Source: Hysterangium stoloniferum
Taxonomy: Eukaryota; Basidiomycota; Agaricomycetes; Hysterangiales; Hysterangiaceae
Assembly: GCA_015178975.1 (NCBI GenBank)
Contig: WHVD01000125.1
Span: 124,001-188,000 of the forward strand
DNA length: 64,000 bases
Reading direction: 5' to 3'
The notes beneath the pieces are model-generated. The model was not told where the DNA came from. It saw only the letters and a program-made list of their open reading frames with translations, and did no database searches. Shown here piece after piece: positions 20,872-31,045 of this stretch; within the stretch, counting starts at the first letter, position 1; each line of letters begins with the position of its first letter. A program made the translations under genes and the position numbers.

Positions 20872-22372
20872 ATGATCGCACCCACCACTCCACCCGTGCC
20901 ATCAGTGTGAGTTGCTGATGTCCTCGGTTTATCATATCCCAGACTATCTGTATTTGTACTGACCACATGATGTCAACGTCTAGACCCTTACCCCGTATCT
21001 ATGAAGATGACTCGGGGAGGTGTTGGGAAGAATACATGTAAGCTCATATTTAATAGTATTTGTGTTGATGTTAACTTTCTCTTCGCAATCCCCAGACCGC
21101 CACCCCCCCCCACTTCCATTCCTCTACATGTAAGTTTGTATCTGTAACCGTACCGACTATGTGACGACGACAACGTCTAGACCCTTACCCCCCATCCATG
21201 AGGATGACTCGGGGAGGTGTCATGCAGAACACATGTAAGCCCATATCTAATAGTATTTGTGTTGATGTTCATTTTCACTTCGCAATCCCCAGACCACCAC
21301 CCCCACTTCCATTCCTCTACATGTAAGTTTGTCTCTGTAACCATACCGACTATGTGACGACGACAACGTCTAGACCCCTACCCCCAATTGGTGAGGACGA
21401 GTCTGTGAGATGTGCGTGTTGCGGTGCGAATAGGTGAGCTCATGACGCCAATCTGTCCTCAATTGGTAGCATTGATACTAACTAGTTGTCACCACAGGGA
21501 ACAGACTAGTTACCTGTCCCTCATTTGGTAGCATTGATACTAACTAGTTGTCACCACAGGGAACAGACTAGTTACCACGCCTACCTGCCCAAGCTCAGGC
21601 TGGCGGGACACATGTAAGCTCATATTTAATAGTATTTGTGTTGATGTTAATTGGCCTTTCGCAATCCCCAGACAACTGCCCCCACTTCCCCCAGATAGAG
21701 ACACGAGTGGTGCCGTGGTTTACATATGAGACTCCAGTGGATGTGTAAGTATGCCACATTACGGCAATAACAACACACTGACCATCAAATATATATTCGC
21801 TTTACAGGAGATGCTCGGCCGTGGTGTCCCACAAGGACCCCATTGAAGCTCGAGCGTTGCGTCCCTCCGAGGGTTTGCCGAGGGCCCGAGCAACTGTACC
21901 GTCAATGTACGTTGATGTAATCCCGTCGTCAATTGGGATCACTGGCGGTCACACGAGTTGACATGCCCACGGTGTATTGTCCAGAACAAGAACAGGATAC
22001 AGGCAGATGCAGCGTACGGTAAGGAAAGAGAAGGAAAACTACCTAGGCTTTATATGCCGTGATCACGTGGTAGAACAAAAAAAGTGGAACAAAGGAGTGG
22101 AACAAAGGGACAATGAGTAAGACTGGGGCGCCAGGCTTACAGTTGAGGCCACATATAAGTCTTGCACTCCATTGATAATTAATCAAACTCCCTTTCTTGT
22201 TACCTTGACAGGTTTATTTCAGACAGGTCTCAAGTTACCGAGCCTGTTTTCCTTCCAAATGGTCTACGGCGCACCGATGTAAGTGTTAACCAAACAAAGT
22301 ATTTATTTAAACTACTAATGCCGGTACAGGAGCGTCACCTCCGACCAACTTTTCACCGAAAGGTTCCGATAA
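20872..22372 (+). CDS. Unrecognised proline-rich protein, ~12 micro-exons, tandemly duplicated exon pairs
   Basis: Proposed exons: 20872-20906, 20984-21037, 21096-21129, 21181-21234, 21293-21322, 21374-21433, 21560-21613, 21672-21744, 21808-21906, 21996-22018, 22212-22278, 22330-22372 (TAA). All introns are GT-AG. Exons 2+3 with their introns (20984-21180) are duplicated as exons 4+5 (21181-21373); introns 2, 4 and 7 are near-identical. Exons 2 and 4 are 54 nt, phase 2, and encode PLPxIxEDDSGRC; the partner exons encode PPPP-rich peptides. Later exons give SAVVSHKDPIEARALRPSEG and FSFQMVYGAP. Two problems: exon 3 has one C too many (C9 run) to keep frame, and the exon 6-8 junctions need a one-base phase change. 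It could be a real gene with indel errors, or a recent pseudogene. I recognise no family and no signal peptide. Confidence 0.5.
21465..21589 (+). repeat. 62-bp tandem duplication of branch point and 3' splice site
   Basis: GGTAGCATTGATACTAACTA through CACCACAG and the first exon bases occurs twice with a period of 62 bp. Each copy has a consensus TACTAAC branch point and a CACAG acceptor (ends 21497 and 21559). Use of the first acceptor leads to an in-frame TAG, so the second is favoured in the model. Confidence 0.85.
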
Positions 22373-23487
22373 TGCCTTGGGAACACAAAGGTACCCCCCG
22401 GGCATAACTGGGACACTTGGCAATGGACTGGCAGGCGGAGAAACGTCCGCTGTCATGTCTGCTTTATCTTTGAAAATTCAGCTCCCAACTTTCTCTCCTA
22501 CCACCTCCGCGAAGCATGTAGTCTGGACACAAATTGTTAACCGTGTATTTACCCTTGTCTATAATCATTTTTGCAACTGGAGGATCGTAACATATTGCGG
22601 ATGTTGGTGACAATCGATGGGAAGCAGCACAACGCACTGACCCCAAGACATCACCATGCAAATTTTGCGAAGCGTCACGGTTGCGTCACTCATCCATAAA
22701 TAAAGAATTCTGTCATTCTCGTTTGGGATTGACCTCCGATCTCACCCTATTTCTCTAAATACTGAAGTACATGTCAAGGAAAGTAGGTGTCTATGAAAAG
22801 GAAAACTGCATTGTAGTTCATTTTCAACCAACCTGATGGTTACCTTACAATTGTGATTTCTTTTGCTCACATGATCCTGAGTTCATACGAGATCACTTTG
22901 TGAGTCCTATTTCAGATTAGATACTATTCTTGTATACATTTTTTCTTTTGAGAAGGTGCCAATATTCTTTGGGGAGGTAAGGTAAAGGAGAAAAGTGTCA
23001 AAAGAGGGTAATTTGAAAGAAGGACAACAATGTGCCGCCGGTTTCCTGCTGAAAGTGTTCTTTTGATTTGAGATCCATAGAATACATCTAGCATACCTAT
23101 TAATGTATACTCCCTAGTTTGCCGATGCATTTAATAACTGAATAACATTTCATAACAACAATATGACTTATTTTTCTCCATGTAAATATATACATTTTAT
23201 TCCAATAGTAGTATCCATCGCTGACAAAAGCGCTGAGTGCGCCCTTCTGGAGTGGCGAGGAGGGCCGGAACGTGAGCTCATTGTCGTCAGCGACGAGCAC
23301 GGAAATTCAAAGCGAGAGCGCCATGATGATGTGCGATGTGGCGGGTGGGGGTGAAAGTCCCAACCGATTGTCCATCAAATAAATCGAATACTCACCTGAT
23401 AATATGTAGTATAACCCAAAAAAGAGCACACCAACACCGTGAGCATCTTCAACAGCTCGCAAAACAAACATCAGTAAATCCCAACAT
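22373..23487. other. Downstream region, partly conserved with the paralogue
   Basis: Positions 22430-22680 resemble 23870-24125 (for example GGAGAAACGTCCGCTGT in both), so this may be 3' UTR or further exons of the micro-exon family. Positions 22690-23487 hold no supported gene. Minus-strand frames at 23100-23549 (MFVLRAVEDAHGVGVLFFGL) are open over 60-80 codons but unrecognised. Confidence 0.4.
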
Positions 23488-24125
23488 ATGAAGCGTCCCG
23501 TTCTCGCAGAATTATCGGTGGAAGAGGTCCATCGCAACAAATTAGCCAAGGGCTACCCACGCCATCATTGTGAGCTGTTGATGGCCTCGGTTCAACATAT
23601 CCTAGAATGTCTGTCTTTGCACTGACTGTATGCAACATTAGATCGCTACCCTGCATCCCCAGTGATATTAGGAGCTACCGTGCACGGCTTGGAGAGGTGA
23701 GTTTATGACGCTGGCCTGTCCGCGATCATAGCGTTAGCTATCAGGTTGTTATGGTTAGAGCGTCATGTCCATCTGCGGGTTGGAGTAATTGTACCTCAAG
23801 GCGAGTAACTGTACCGTCACGGTGAGTAATTGTGTTGTGTCAAGGTAAGTAATTGTGCCGTCAAGGCGGCAGTTGGAGAAACGTCCGCTGTAATGTCGGT
23901 CAGCTCCTTACTTTCCCTACTACAACGCCCACCTACGTGTAATATTCTGGAGTATGGACACAAGTTGTTAACCATGAATGCGTGCTTTTTATTTAGTATT
24001 TACCTTTGTACGTAATCCCTTTTTTTTTTTTTTTTTGCGACAAAGCTATTCCGCATCACGTGATGATCGATAGGAGACAGTACACAACGCACCTGTCCAA
24101 CATATCACCTTGCAAACCGAGTAGT
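23488..24125 (+). pseudogene. Diverged paralogue of the micro-exon gene (partial)
   Basis: Exons 23488-23569, 23642-23696 and 23759-23821 can be joined in frame: MKRPVLAELSVEEVHRNK, then ASPVILGATVHGLE, then ASCPSAGWSNC...VTVPS. The first intron (23570-23641) is clearly related to intron 1 of the upstream gene, and the second to intron 6. The third exon ends in four imperfect ~21-bp repeats containing GAGTAACTGTACCGTCA, two of which look like splice donors (GGTGAGTAA, GGTAAGTAA). No clear continuation or stop was fixed. A T18 run lies near 24020. It is either a shorter gene or a decayed copy. Confidence 0.4.
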
Positions 24126-25344
24126 ATGTTATTCACCTCTATACCGACATTAGGCTTGAAATAACCACCAACCAACTTGAGTCAGGGCATTCGAGTTCAT
24201 TCGAAAGTCTCCTGTTAGACATCCAGCAAGCTAGGAAGACAGGAGTCCGCCTGAAAGGCTGTTGGTATCAGCCTCACTCAGTCAGCAACGGACAGGACAA
24301 AGTTCTCTTTGTTGATCATAGGGGGAGAACATGATAGCTATCTGGTAGGGGGGTGGAATAACTAACTACCCTCGGAAAGGACTATTGTCAATCTAATATA
24401 CCTGAATTAACAATGGGATGATGGAAATAAGGTTTAAGGAATTATAAATAGAACAAAAGGATGATCAAGGCAGAGAGATAAAATAATAGATCTTGATCGG
24501 GTCGGAATAATGTAGCCAATGTGTGGTAAGACAGGCAGGATTACACCGCCGTTGATGTCTGCAAAGTTCAAATGTCCGGACTCGGAGCAGCAAAACAAGT
24601 TACTGATATCTCCATAGCTTACAATGAAGCTGTATCAATGATCCCCCATGTTAAAGAATTGCTCTGTATTTATTCCCAACTGCGACGTGTTTCGTTTAAT
24701 TCTTTTGTACTAGCAGAAAGTATTTGCAACTAATGAAATATTAGCAAACTGAATTAATTCCTGATATTCATATCAGGTACGCCATTCAGTTGGCTAATAT
24801 ATACTAGTTTCACATACTCTCTACTAGTGTCGCACCACGCGTCGGTCAACTTGGTCATTTGCATATTAGTCGGAAAAATCCGAAAATCCTGATCAGGCCT
24901 GTCGGCCTGGCTAGATGCCGACTTACCTGATGCCGGCAGCTCAGGCCTGGTGCACCAAGTATCAGGCCAGCAGTGCTCGGCACAGGCCGGCACAGACGCT
25001 TAGCAGTCTGACTAAGATCTGTAACAATTAACCGGCGTGACGATCTGCATTCCACCATCGTCTTGCTGCATGGACATCGACGGACGATCCAGCAGGGAAA
25101 CCTGTTGGCCTCGCAGCACGCCCTGCGTCAGCTTCGGTGATCATTGATTTCGGGTTATAACCTCTATCCCCTGACAGGCGTACCCCCCCAATCATATACT
25201 ACCCACCATTGGGTCTCAAGATTCTCGGAATTTCGATGCACGCGTAAGACGGCACGAATTCATTATCTTATCACTCCCTTTGGTCCAGGCTCAGTAGTTG
25301 TACACGGCGGCAGGTAAACACTCTGCTAATAGCAGTAAGGCACC
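24126..25344. other. Noncoding, with a GC-rich GGCC-repeat patch
   Basis: No gene is seen. Positions 24890-24995 are rich in AGGCCTG/CAGGCC words (CAGGCCTGTCGGCCTGGC), like patches at 26635-26720, 31530-31665 and 60290-60420, suggesting a common short element. Confidence 0.4.
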
Positions 25345-25650
25345 CAGTTACGTTCTGGGCTACAGGGGTTTCGCGGCCACTCTCCTTGCGGCGCTTGAGT
25401 CTTGGGGTTGTTCGTCGTGCTGGTTTTGCTACAAAGAGCTTGTGGGTAATTAGGGATGTCGAGGATGGTCTTGGAGGTAGGATGTGGCCTGCGGGTCACT
25501 ATGTTCCCCAGACGACCGATGCGCCTGAAGATTCAGTTAATGGTTGGATGCAGACGGAGAGCATTGAGAATGAAGATATTGTTTTGTTCCTTACGTTGGG
25601 TATGTTTGTAGAAGTCGCCAGCATCGCACACCCCTTCCGGTCAGCGTCGA
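25345..25650 (+). pseudogene. Copper amine oxidase C-terminal fragment
   Basis: The plus-strand frame gives RRAGFATKSLWV, WPAGHYVPQTTDAPEDSVNG and ESIENEDIVLFLTLG, the pattern near the C-terminus of fungal copper amine oxidases (the family oxidises primary amines to aldehydes with topaquinone and copper). Expected upstream regions, including the topaquinone Asn-Tyr motif and the first copper His pair, are absent. The last histidine block after LTLG is also not preserved; instead the frame enters Ser/Pro-rich sequence to about 26118. It is only ~100 codons of a ~650-residue protein, so it is a relic or captured fragment. Confidence 0.7.
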
Positions 25651-26780
25651 ACAAGAAGTGGCATTTGGGGTATCACGTCGCGCCTTTCGCGTCTCATCTC
25701 ACTACCGCATCCAGCGCCAATTTCAGCACCGACACCGCAACACGCCGCCCCCGCTTCCCAGCACGCTTCCGCCGCCTTGATCTGCATCACGCCGTCCCTC
25801 CCTTCACTGCACGGGGACACATCGCTTGCATCGATCATGGATGCATCTATCTCGACTCCCGAAACGACATTTACAGTCGGACACCCTCCTCCTGACGTCA
25901 GCAAGGACACGCCTGTTCCGCTGTCATTGGCGCTTTACATACCCGGCATGCCTGCTACTACGGCTGTTGCGAAGTCTGCTCCTACGCCGCCGCCGACTCC
26001 TCCGTCAAGTCACAGCGGCAGTCATCATCATCGCATCGGTTATCTGTGCCTGTTATTACTGTCGCGCCTGCGACACCTACCACTCCCTTATCGCCAGTGT
26101 AGCAGGCAGGGTAAATAGGTGGGGACATTGTGTTGTGCTTAATGTCGGGGTGCTAGATTTGGGGTTCTGCCACTGCACAGCCATCAGCACCAGCTGCTTT
26201 TCCTCACGCACTTGCCGATTCTTTGCAATTTGTAGAATATTGCTGGTAAAAGAACGAGGAGGTGGGTATTGGCAGTTCTGAATGGTGCCTGCAAGTTTTC
26301 GTGGATGCAATTGACCATAGCGGAGAGAGAAATGGGATTGAAAGCTATGCAAGTGGCAGGTTAATATCAATGTTTTGGTTATTATTAAATAATAGTGAGC
26401 CTGTTGTCGATAGTTATCTGGATTAAATGAAGCCATAACCAATGAAAGCTCTGTAGTTTAGTTGTAGTGGTACTTTTTTCATGTATTTTGTATTAGTAAT
26501 CTCCCTAGGTCTTCCCGTTTTACACAATTTACACTGTATTCCTCTTGGGCGCCTAAAGAAGATGTAGTGGAAATGGGGTCTGTTTGAATGAGACCCTCAG
26601 CCTTCTTTTTATTGTACAGGTAACATGTGACCTGAACAGGCCTGGTCCAAGTCTTCAACGGAATCAGGCCTGATCCGGTGGTCGGCAAATCTGAGCTGAC
26701 CTGCTCAGGTCTGAGCAGAGGTTTTCTATTTTTGTGACTAATATTCCTTTATTTGCATAACGTTTTGCTGCAAGCAATGT
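25651..26780. other. Low-complexity and noncoding DNA
   Basis: Positions 25651-26118 hold overlapping open frames rich in Pro, Ser and Thr in both directions. They follow the amine oxidase relic but no domain is seen. Positions 26119-26780 have no supported gene and include a GGCC-rich patch at 26635-26720. Confidence 0.4.
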
Positions 26781-28066
26781 GCTTATTCCCTGGGTATAGA
26801 GGTTGTGAATATAACCTGTGTGTTTGATCACGGCAGTACTCACATAAATTGGGAGAATGGGAAAATAAATTGGCCAAAGTCCCAGCGGGCACTTCAACGT
26901 AGTCGAGGTGTTATGTTTTGGTGGCGCTGTTCTTAGACTGTAAAACTGTCCTTTTGTCTAAGTAAGTGACAGTTCACTCGCTGTAAGATGAGTACTACAA
27001 TAAACGACTCATCCTTGTATAGCCCGGTAAACCGCTTACTAATATCCACTGTATGATTCAATTTCCTTGCAGCTCGCATACCGAATTGCCAAAGATCAAC
27101 ACGAGGTAGTGGCCGACGCTACTGTACCATTGTGAGAGGATATACTGCTGATGATCCTTGCAGAGAACGTCATGAAGGCTACATGAGGATCTGGCAAATG
27201 CCGATGTCTTCCTCCAACACCATGAATTTCAGCAATCGCCGCATCGAATATAAAGAGATTAGATAACTTCAGTCAATGTGTACTCGTGTCAATATATATA
27301 TCTATAACGTACTTTGTGCAGAGTACTCAATTTTGAGAAACAAAAACAAAAAGAGTCGAATTGAAGTTCTTTACAAGATAGTGTTGCTGACATAGGTGGG
27401 TCAGATTAAGCGTCAAGATGACACAAGAAATGGGTTGATTACACATGAAGGCTTTGACAAGATAAAGATCAATGTCTGAAGACTTACAGGGCGTGAGGTA
27501 AGTTATAGACCCGCTCTGTTTGCCTCGAGGGATGTTGTCCATGGTGACGCCCTTTGTCAATCCACCAGTTGCCTAGCACGATTGGGATTAACTTTCCGAA
27601 CAACAACGGCTAGCGACATTATCGCAACCTCATGTGTGCTTTTCGAACTTTTCACATGCTACGCCCACGGACTTTGATCGATGCCTGTTCGGGAAGAATG
27701 TAACATTGCCGATCAATAGTCTTCTTGCTACCAGTGCAATACTAGTGCAACAAGCAATACTTATGGATTCTTGGGAGAAATTCAAACGCAAAGTGAGGCT
27801 TCCGTTCCGCTCCAATATTAAACGATCAGTGGCGGCCAATAGCTGTCATGAATTCACGTGTTCAACTGACAGGCATTCCCCGTACATTACTCTGCACGGA
27901 AACACGACCTGAATATTGAATGAAATGGACTATTTGGGATTGAATGTCACGGCAGTCAATACATCCTATTTCCCGGGCGCCAAGTTGAGTGGTATCATTA
28001 GAGGTTACCCCCGCCACACAACCACCTCGACAAACTAGCCTCCCAGAGACCGATTGTGATAACATA
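26780..28066 (+). repeat. R-family core block, copy 2
   Basis: This corresponds in reverse orientation to 3290-4770. It contains the 27001-27115 block matching both inverted arms of copy 1, then open peptide stretches conserved with copy 1 (EGYMRIWQMPMSSSNTMNF near 27180; PINSLLATSAILVQQAIL near 27710; DYLGLNVTAVNTSYFPGAKL near 27925). Conservation of the peptides across copies suggests former coding function. The breakpoint near 28067 joins it to a different module. Confidence 0.6.
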
Positions 28067-28474
28067 CATCGGGGAAGCGGGTATTACCTCAACACCATCG
28101 AAAGAGCGGAGATAGCATTCAAGTTCTTCACTGCCGACTGTCCCTTCCGTTACTCACAGCAAACGGTCATGTGCCATCCCATGAAGCGTGTGCTCGAGAC
28201 GCCGCTTTTTTCCTACATACCAATGCGGAGGCTCCTGCAGCATGTCGAGGCGTGCCATGATCCTTACCACAGGGATACGAGCGACCCGGGAAAAGAAGAG
28301 GAGCGCAAGAGGGAGCTGGACCTCAGAGAATTCCGGGTGTTACGAGAAGCATTGGGATACAGCGAGAACTTCGTCAGTATCGTGTCGAAGGATAGATCGA
28401 TGGGTCGCCACGTTCGTCGTTACACTTTGGTTATCGCGGTCGGGAGGAATCACGTGGGTCTGGGTCTAGTGTGA
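28067..28474 (+). pseudogene. Gene-like fragment of unknown function in R copy 2
   Basis: A 130-codon open frame begins with the same peptide as the 1810-2431 hairpin (YYLNTIERAEIAFKFF) and continues past the point where copy 1 folds back: PMRRLLQHVEACHDPYHRD, then VSKDRSMGRHVRRYTLVIAV ending ...HVGLGLV. The tail faintly recalls the uS5 ribosomal pattern (basic segment, hydrophobic strand, GxxxxGxG), but this is too weak to name. It stops at 28472-28474. No intron signals were assigned. Confidence 0.35.
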
Positions 28475-28489
28475 AGTTGAACCTTTCTC

Positions 28490-29520
28490 CATAAATCAGA
28501 TACAAAATTTCTTCCTTGTATTTTTACGTCGGATTTGTGATCGAATAATTAGACACGTTTGAAACAACCGCCTTCTGTGACGCAAGGACATGTGCCGTGA
28601 ATTCATCGTCCTCCATCCATTAAAATAATGTACATACATCTCACACAACATTTTCAGTGTTCTCACCCGTTGGGTGAGTTATACCTACAAGGGATGTGTT
28701 CGTCTATGGTGTTGTTCCCGATGTGCCATTCACAGCCTCAACCTGTGCGATAGTGGATAAAAAAACTCCATTACTGAGGACACAAAGTCAAAACGAAGAT
28801 TGGATAGGGTGGCCATTGCAAATGTACTGCTCTCACTGCTATTTTGGAGTGGGAGACAGGAAAGTACAACTTCGGTGGCTCACCTTATGCTTCCCTACTG
28901 TTTGTGCTATTGAGAAGTGGAAAAACATCAACATATATAATAACTGCTTTAATACATCTCCGCTAAGGACGAATATCCTTTCTATTATCTATGAACCAGT
29001 CACCCAAACAAGTTATTGCTTGGAGCTCTCCACTGAGAAGACTTGTATGCGTATGATTCCGTTCAAGGACTTAATCCGCCGATACCTTCTCAATTGTCTT
29101 TCATGTGTTCCCCTGCGCGACCCGAGTCTCACCATTTTCCTCCCCCAACGTCACTGGTCCACTGTTTCCCAACTGCCAACAATTGAGCACTTACCACATT
29201 CGAGTCGAATTGATCATCCCGTGTGCCTTATGTTTTTCAAGTATGTTGCAAACATTTCACTCGCACGTTTCCCCAATACCAGTCCCTTGTGTTGATGCAT
29301 AATCGTTGATCTCTTTGTCAGGTGGCCAACCCGGTTGTTTTAATCCTATCAGCCCCCATCAGGTATTTGGCTAATGCGAGTGGATTCGCGCAGCTACAAG
29401 TATGTACTAGACTTGGGGGTGATGAGCATTCCAAGCATCGGCGTGAATCCTGTGTAACAAACTGATAAGTCTGTGGGCTAGAGGGAAGTTGTACGACGAG
29501 ATGGGTGTCAATTCAATATA
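28490..29520 (+). repeat. R-family modules c and d, copy 2
   Basis: Positions 28510-29105 match 5230-5572 plus 6376-6660 in the same orientation, without the solo LTRs, giving the empty site for the 5573-6370 insertion. Positions 29105-29520 match 43070-43465 and, less closely, 47985-48180. No function is recognised. Confidence 0.65.
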
Positions 29521-30265
29521 AGGTAGGCGTCACTTTAATTCAGCACCTGTTTATGTAAGCAAAAAAGTGACCTACTCGCAGTCCTTTCTGTGCTTCCACA
29601 ACATAGATAATCTGTAATTAAAGCCCAGGGAAGTGGAGTTGGGATCTATTCCTCCAGTTCTCAGGTTTAAAACTTGAAAAATAATTCACCCTTGCCAAGT
29701 AGTAGGACTTACAAATTTTAACTTTTTTTTTGAGTCTCTGAATGCTTAAAAACTCGTTTCCATGTGATTCTGAGATTTTCAAAAATTCGCAAGTGTCAGT
29801 ATTGGCCGCTTACATAATCATCACGTGATATATTGGGCAGCCTTGTTTTAAGGGCCTAAAATTGGGAAAGAAAACTGTATTAAATTCAAATATATGTACT
29901 TATCTTACTTACATAAAAATTCCCCTAAGAAAAAGAGGGTATAACTGTACATGTACTTGTGCAGTAAGCTGTGCACTGGATCACAGGCCACATTACATAA
30001 GCAGCAAAGTGGCAAATGCGCAGTTGCACAGTTCTGGAGTGGAGACTGTGTGGGTCAACAAAAGATACCATGGCCATTGTACATTTCCAATCATGCTTGC
30101 ACAAGTATGGCAAGCTCAAATTAATATGCCTGTACCATTATAGTGACTCGAATTCATTTTTTGACTTCATAATAAATTTTTCAAAAATTTGATTCGCAAA
30201 TTTGGCCGCTCTTGGCGCTTAGTAATATGATTACATAAGGTGCTGAACTAAAGTGACGCCTACCT
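29521..30265. mobile_element. Non-autonomous inverted-repeat element (MITE-like), 745 bp
   Basis: The ends are inverted repeats of about 27 bp (AGGTAGGCGTCACTTTAATT and its complement with one mismatch), flanked by TA on both sides. The equivalent position in R copy 3 (about 43466) is empty. The interior has no transposase; the ORF at 29862-30143 has no recognisable domain. TA flanks suggest mobilisation by a Tc1/mariner-type transposase. Confidence 0.85.
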
Positions 30266-31045
30266 TAGGTATAATTCCTACAACAACTAATGATTATGTT
30301 TACTGCCTGTTGACCACAAAGAAAACTATCAGAATGTTCAGCGGCCCGACCGAAAAGATGTTGCCAAGGACGCTCAACACCAAAAAAAACAACTATTAGA
30401 AAGAGATTTTTCCTCTCACATTATTTTATTAATTTTTATAGACTGAGCTAAAAGCCAGAAATATAGTAAATTGTTGAAAATAGCATCTAAACCAGCACTA
30501 TACAGGAGCAATCGTGCTCCTAGAGCTTGATTCACACAATGACGAAACAAGCATAAATGGAAATACATGTTCACACAACCTGTTTTGGTAATCGATTGAC
30601 AGAATACGCGCAGGCTTGCAATTCCAACAGCAAGATCTATGTATGCCCAACTTGAATCGGAGAGACATTTATGAGACATTTACGATTGAGTTTTCAACAA
30701 CAACAAGTTATACTCGTCTCTGGAAAACAATCATATTGGCCACTCATGGATATGGGTGGAAGTCACACGCGGCTAGCCTCCTTCCTGGGTTAACCCTTTA
30801 TTCTCTCTCCTGTTTCTTGATCTTCAATAAATAAAATTGATCTTTGCTGATGCTGATCGATATTCACGACTCACCAGCCTGAAGCTGATTCAATGGCTTG
30901 ACGATGATCACAAGAAATCCTGAAATATTGAGGATCATTTTGACATGTCTGTTAATGAATTGCCATGGTCAAATATGCATTCAATCACGCTCCTATAGGT
31001 CTCAAACAAGTTAATAAATGCAGAAAATGCAATACCGGATGACAC
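30266..31045 (+). repeat. R-family modules e and f, copy 2
   Basis: Positions 30266-30560 match 43470-43725 and 48180-48400. Positions 30785-31045 match 6670-7060 and, inverted, 43900-44240. No coding potential was recognised. Confidence 0.6.

Noticed and set aside
23100-23549. Minus-strand multi-exon gene
   Set aside because: Open frames of 60-80 codons with one plausible donor, but no recognisable domain, no second junction and no conservation seen.
25826-26442. Overlapping 120-150-codon ORFs on both strands
   Set aside because: Low-complexity Pro/Ser/Arg composition in all frames, no domain or splice context.
28324-28474. Mitochondrial ribosomal protein uS5 fragment
   Set aside because: Only a loose pattern of basic, hydrophobic and glycine residues; not strong enough to name.
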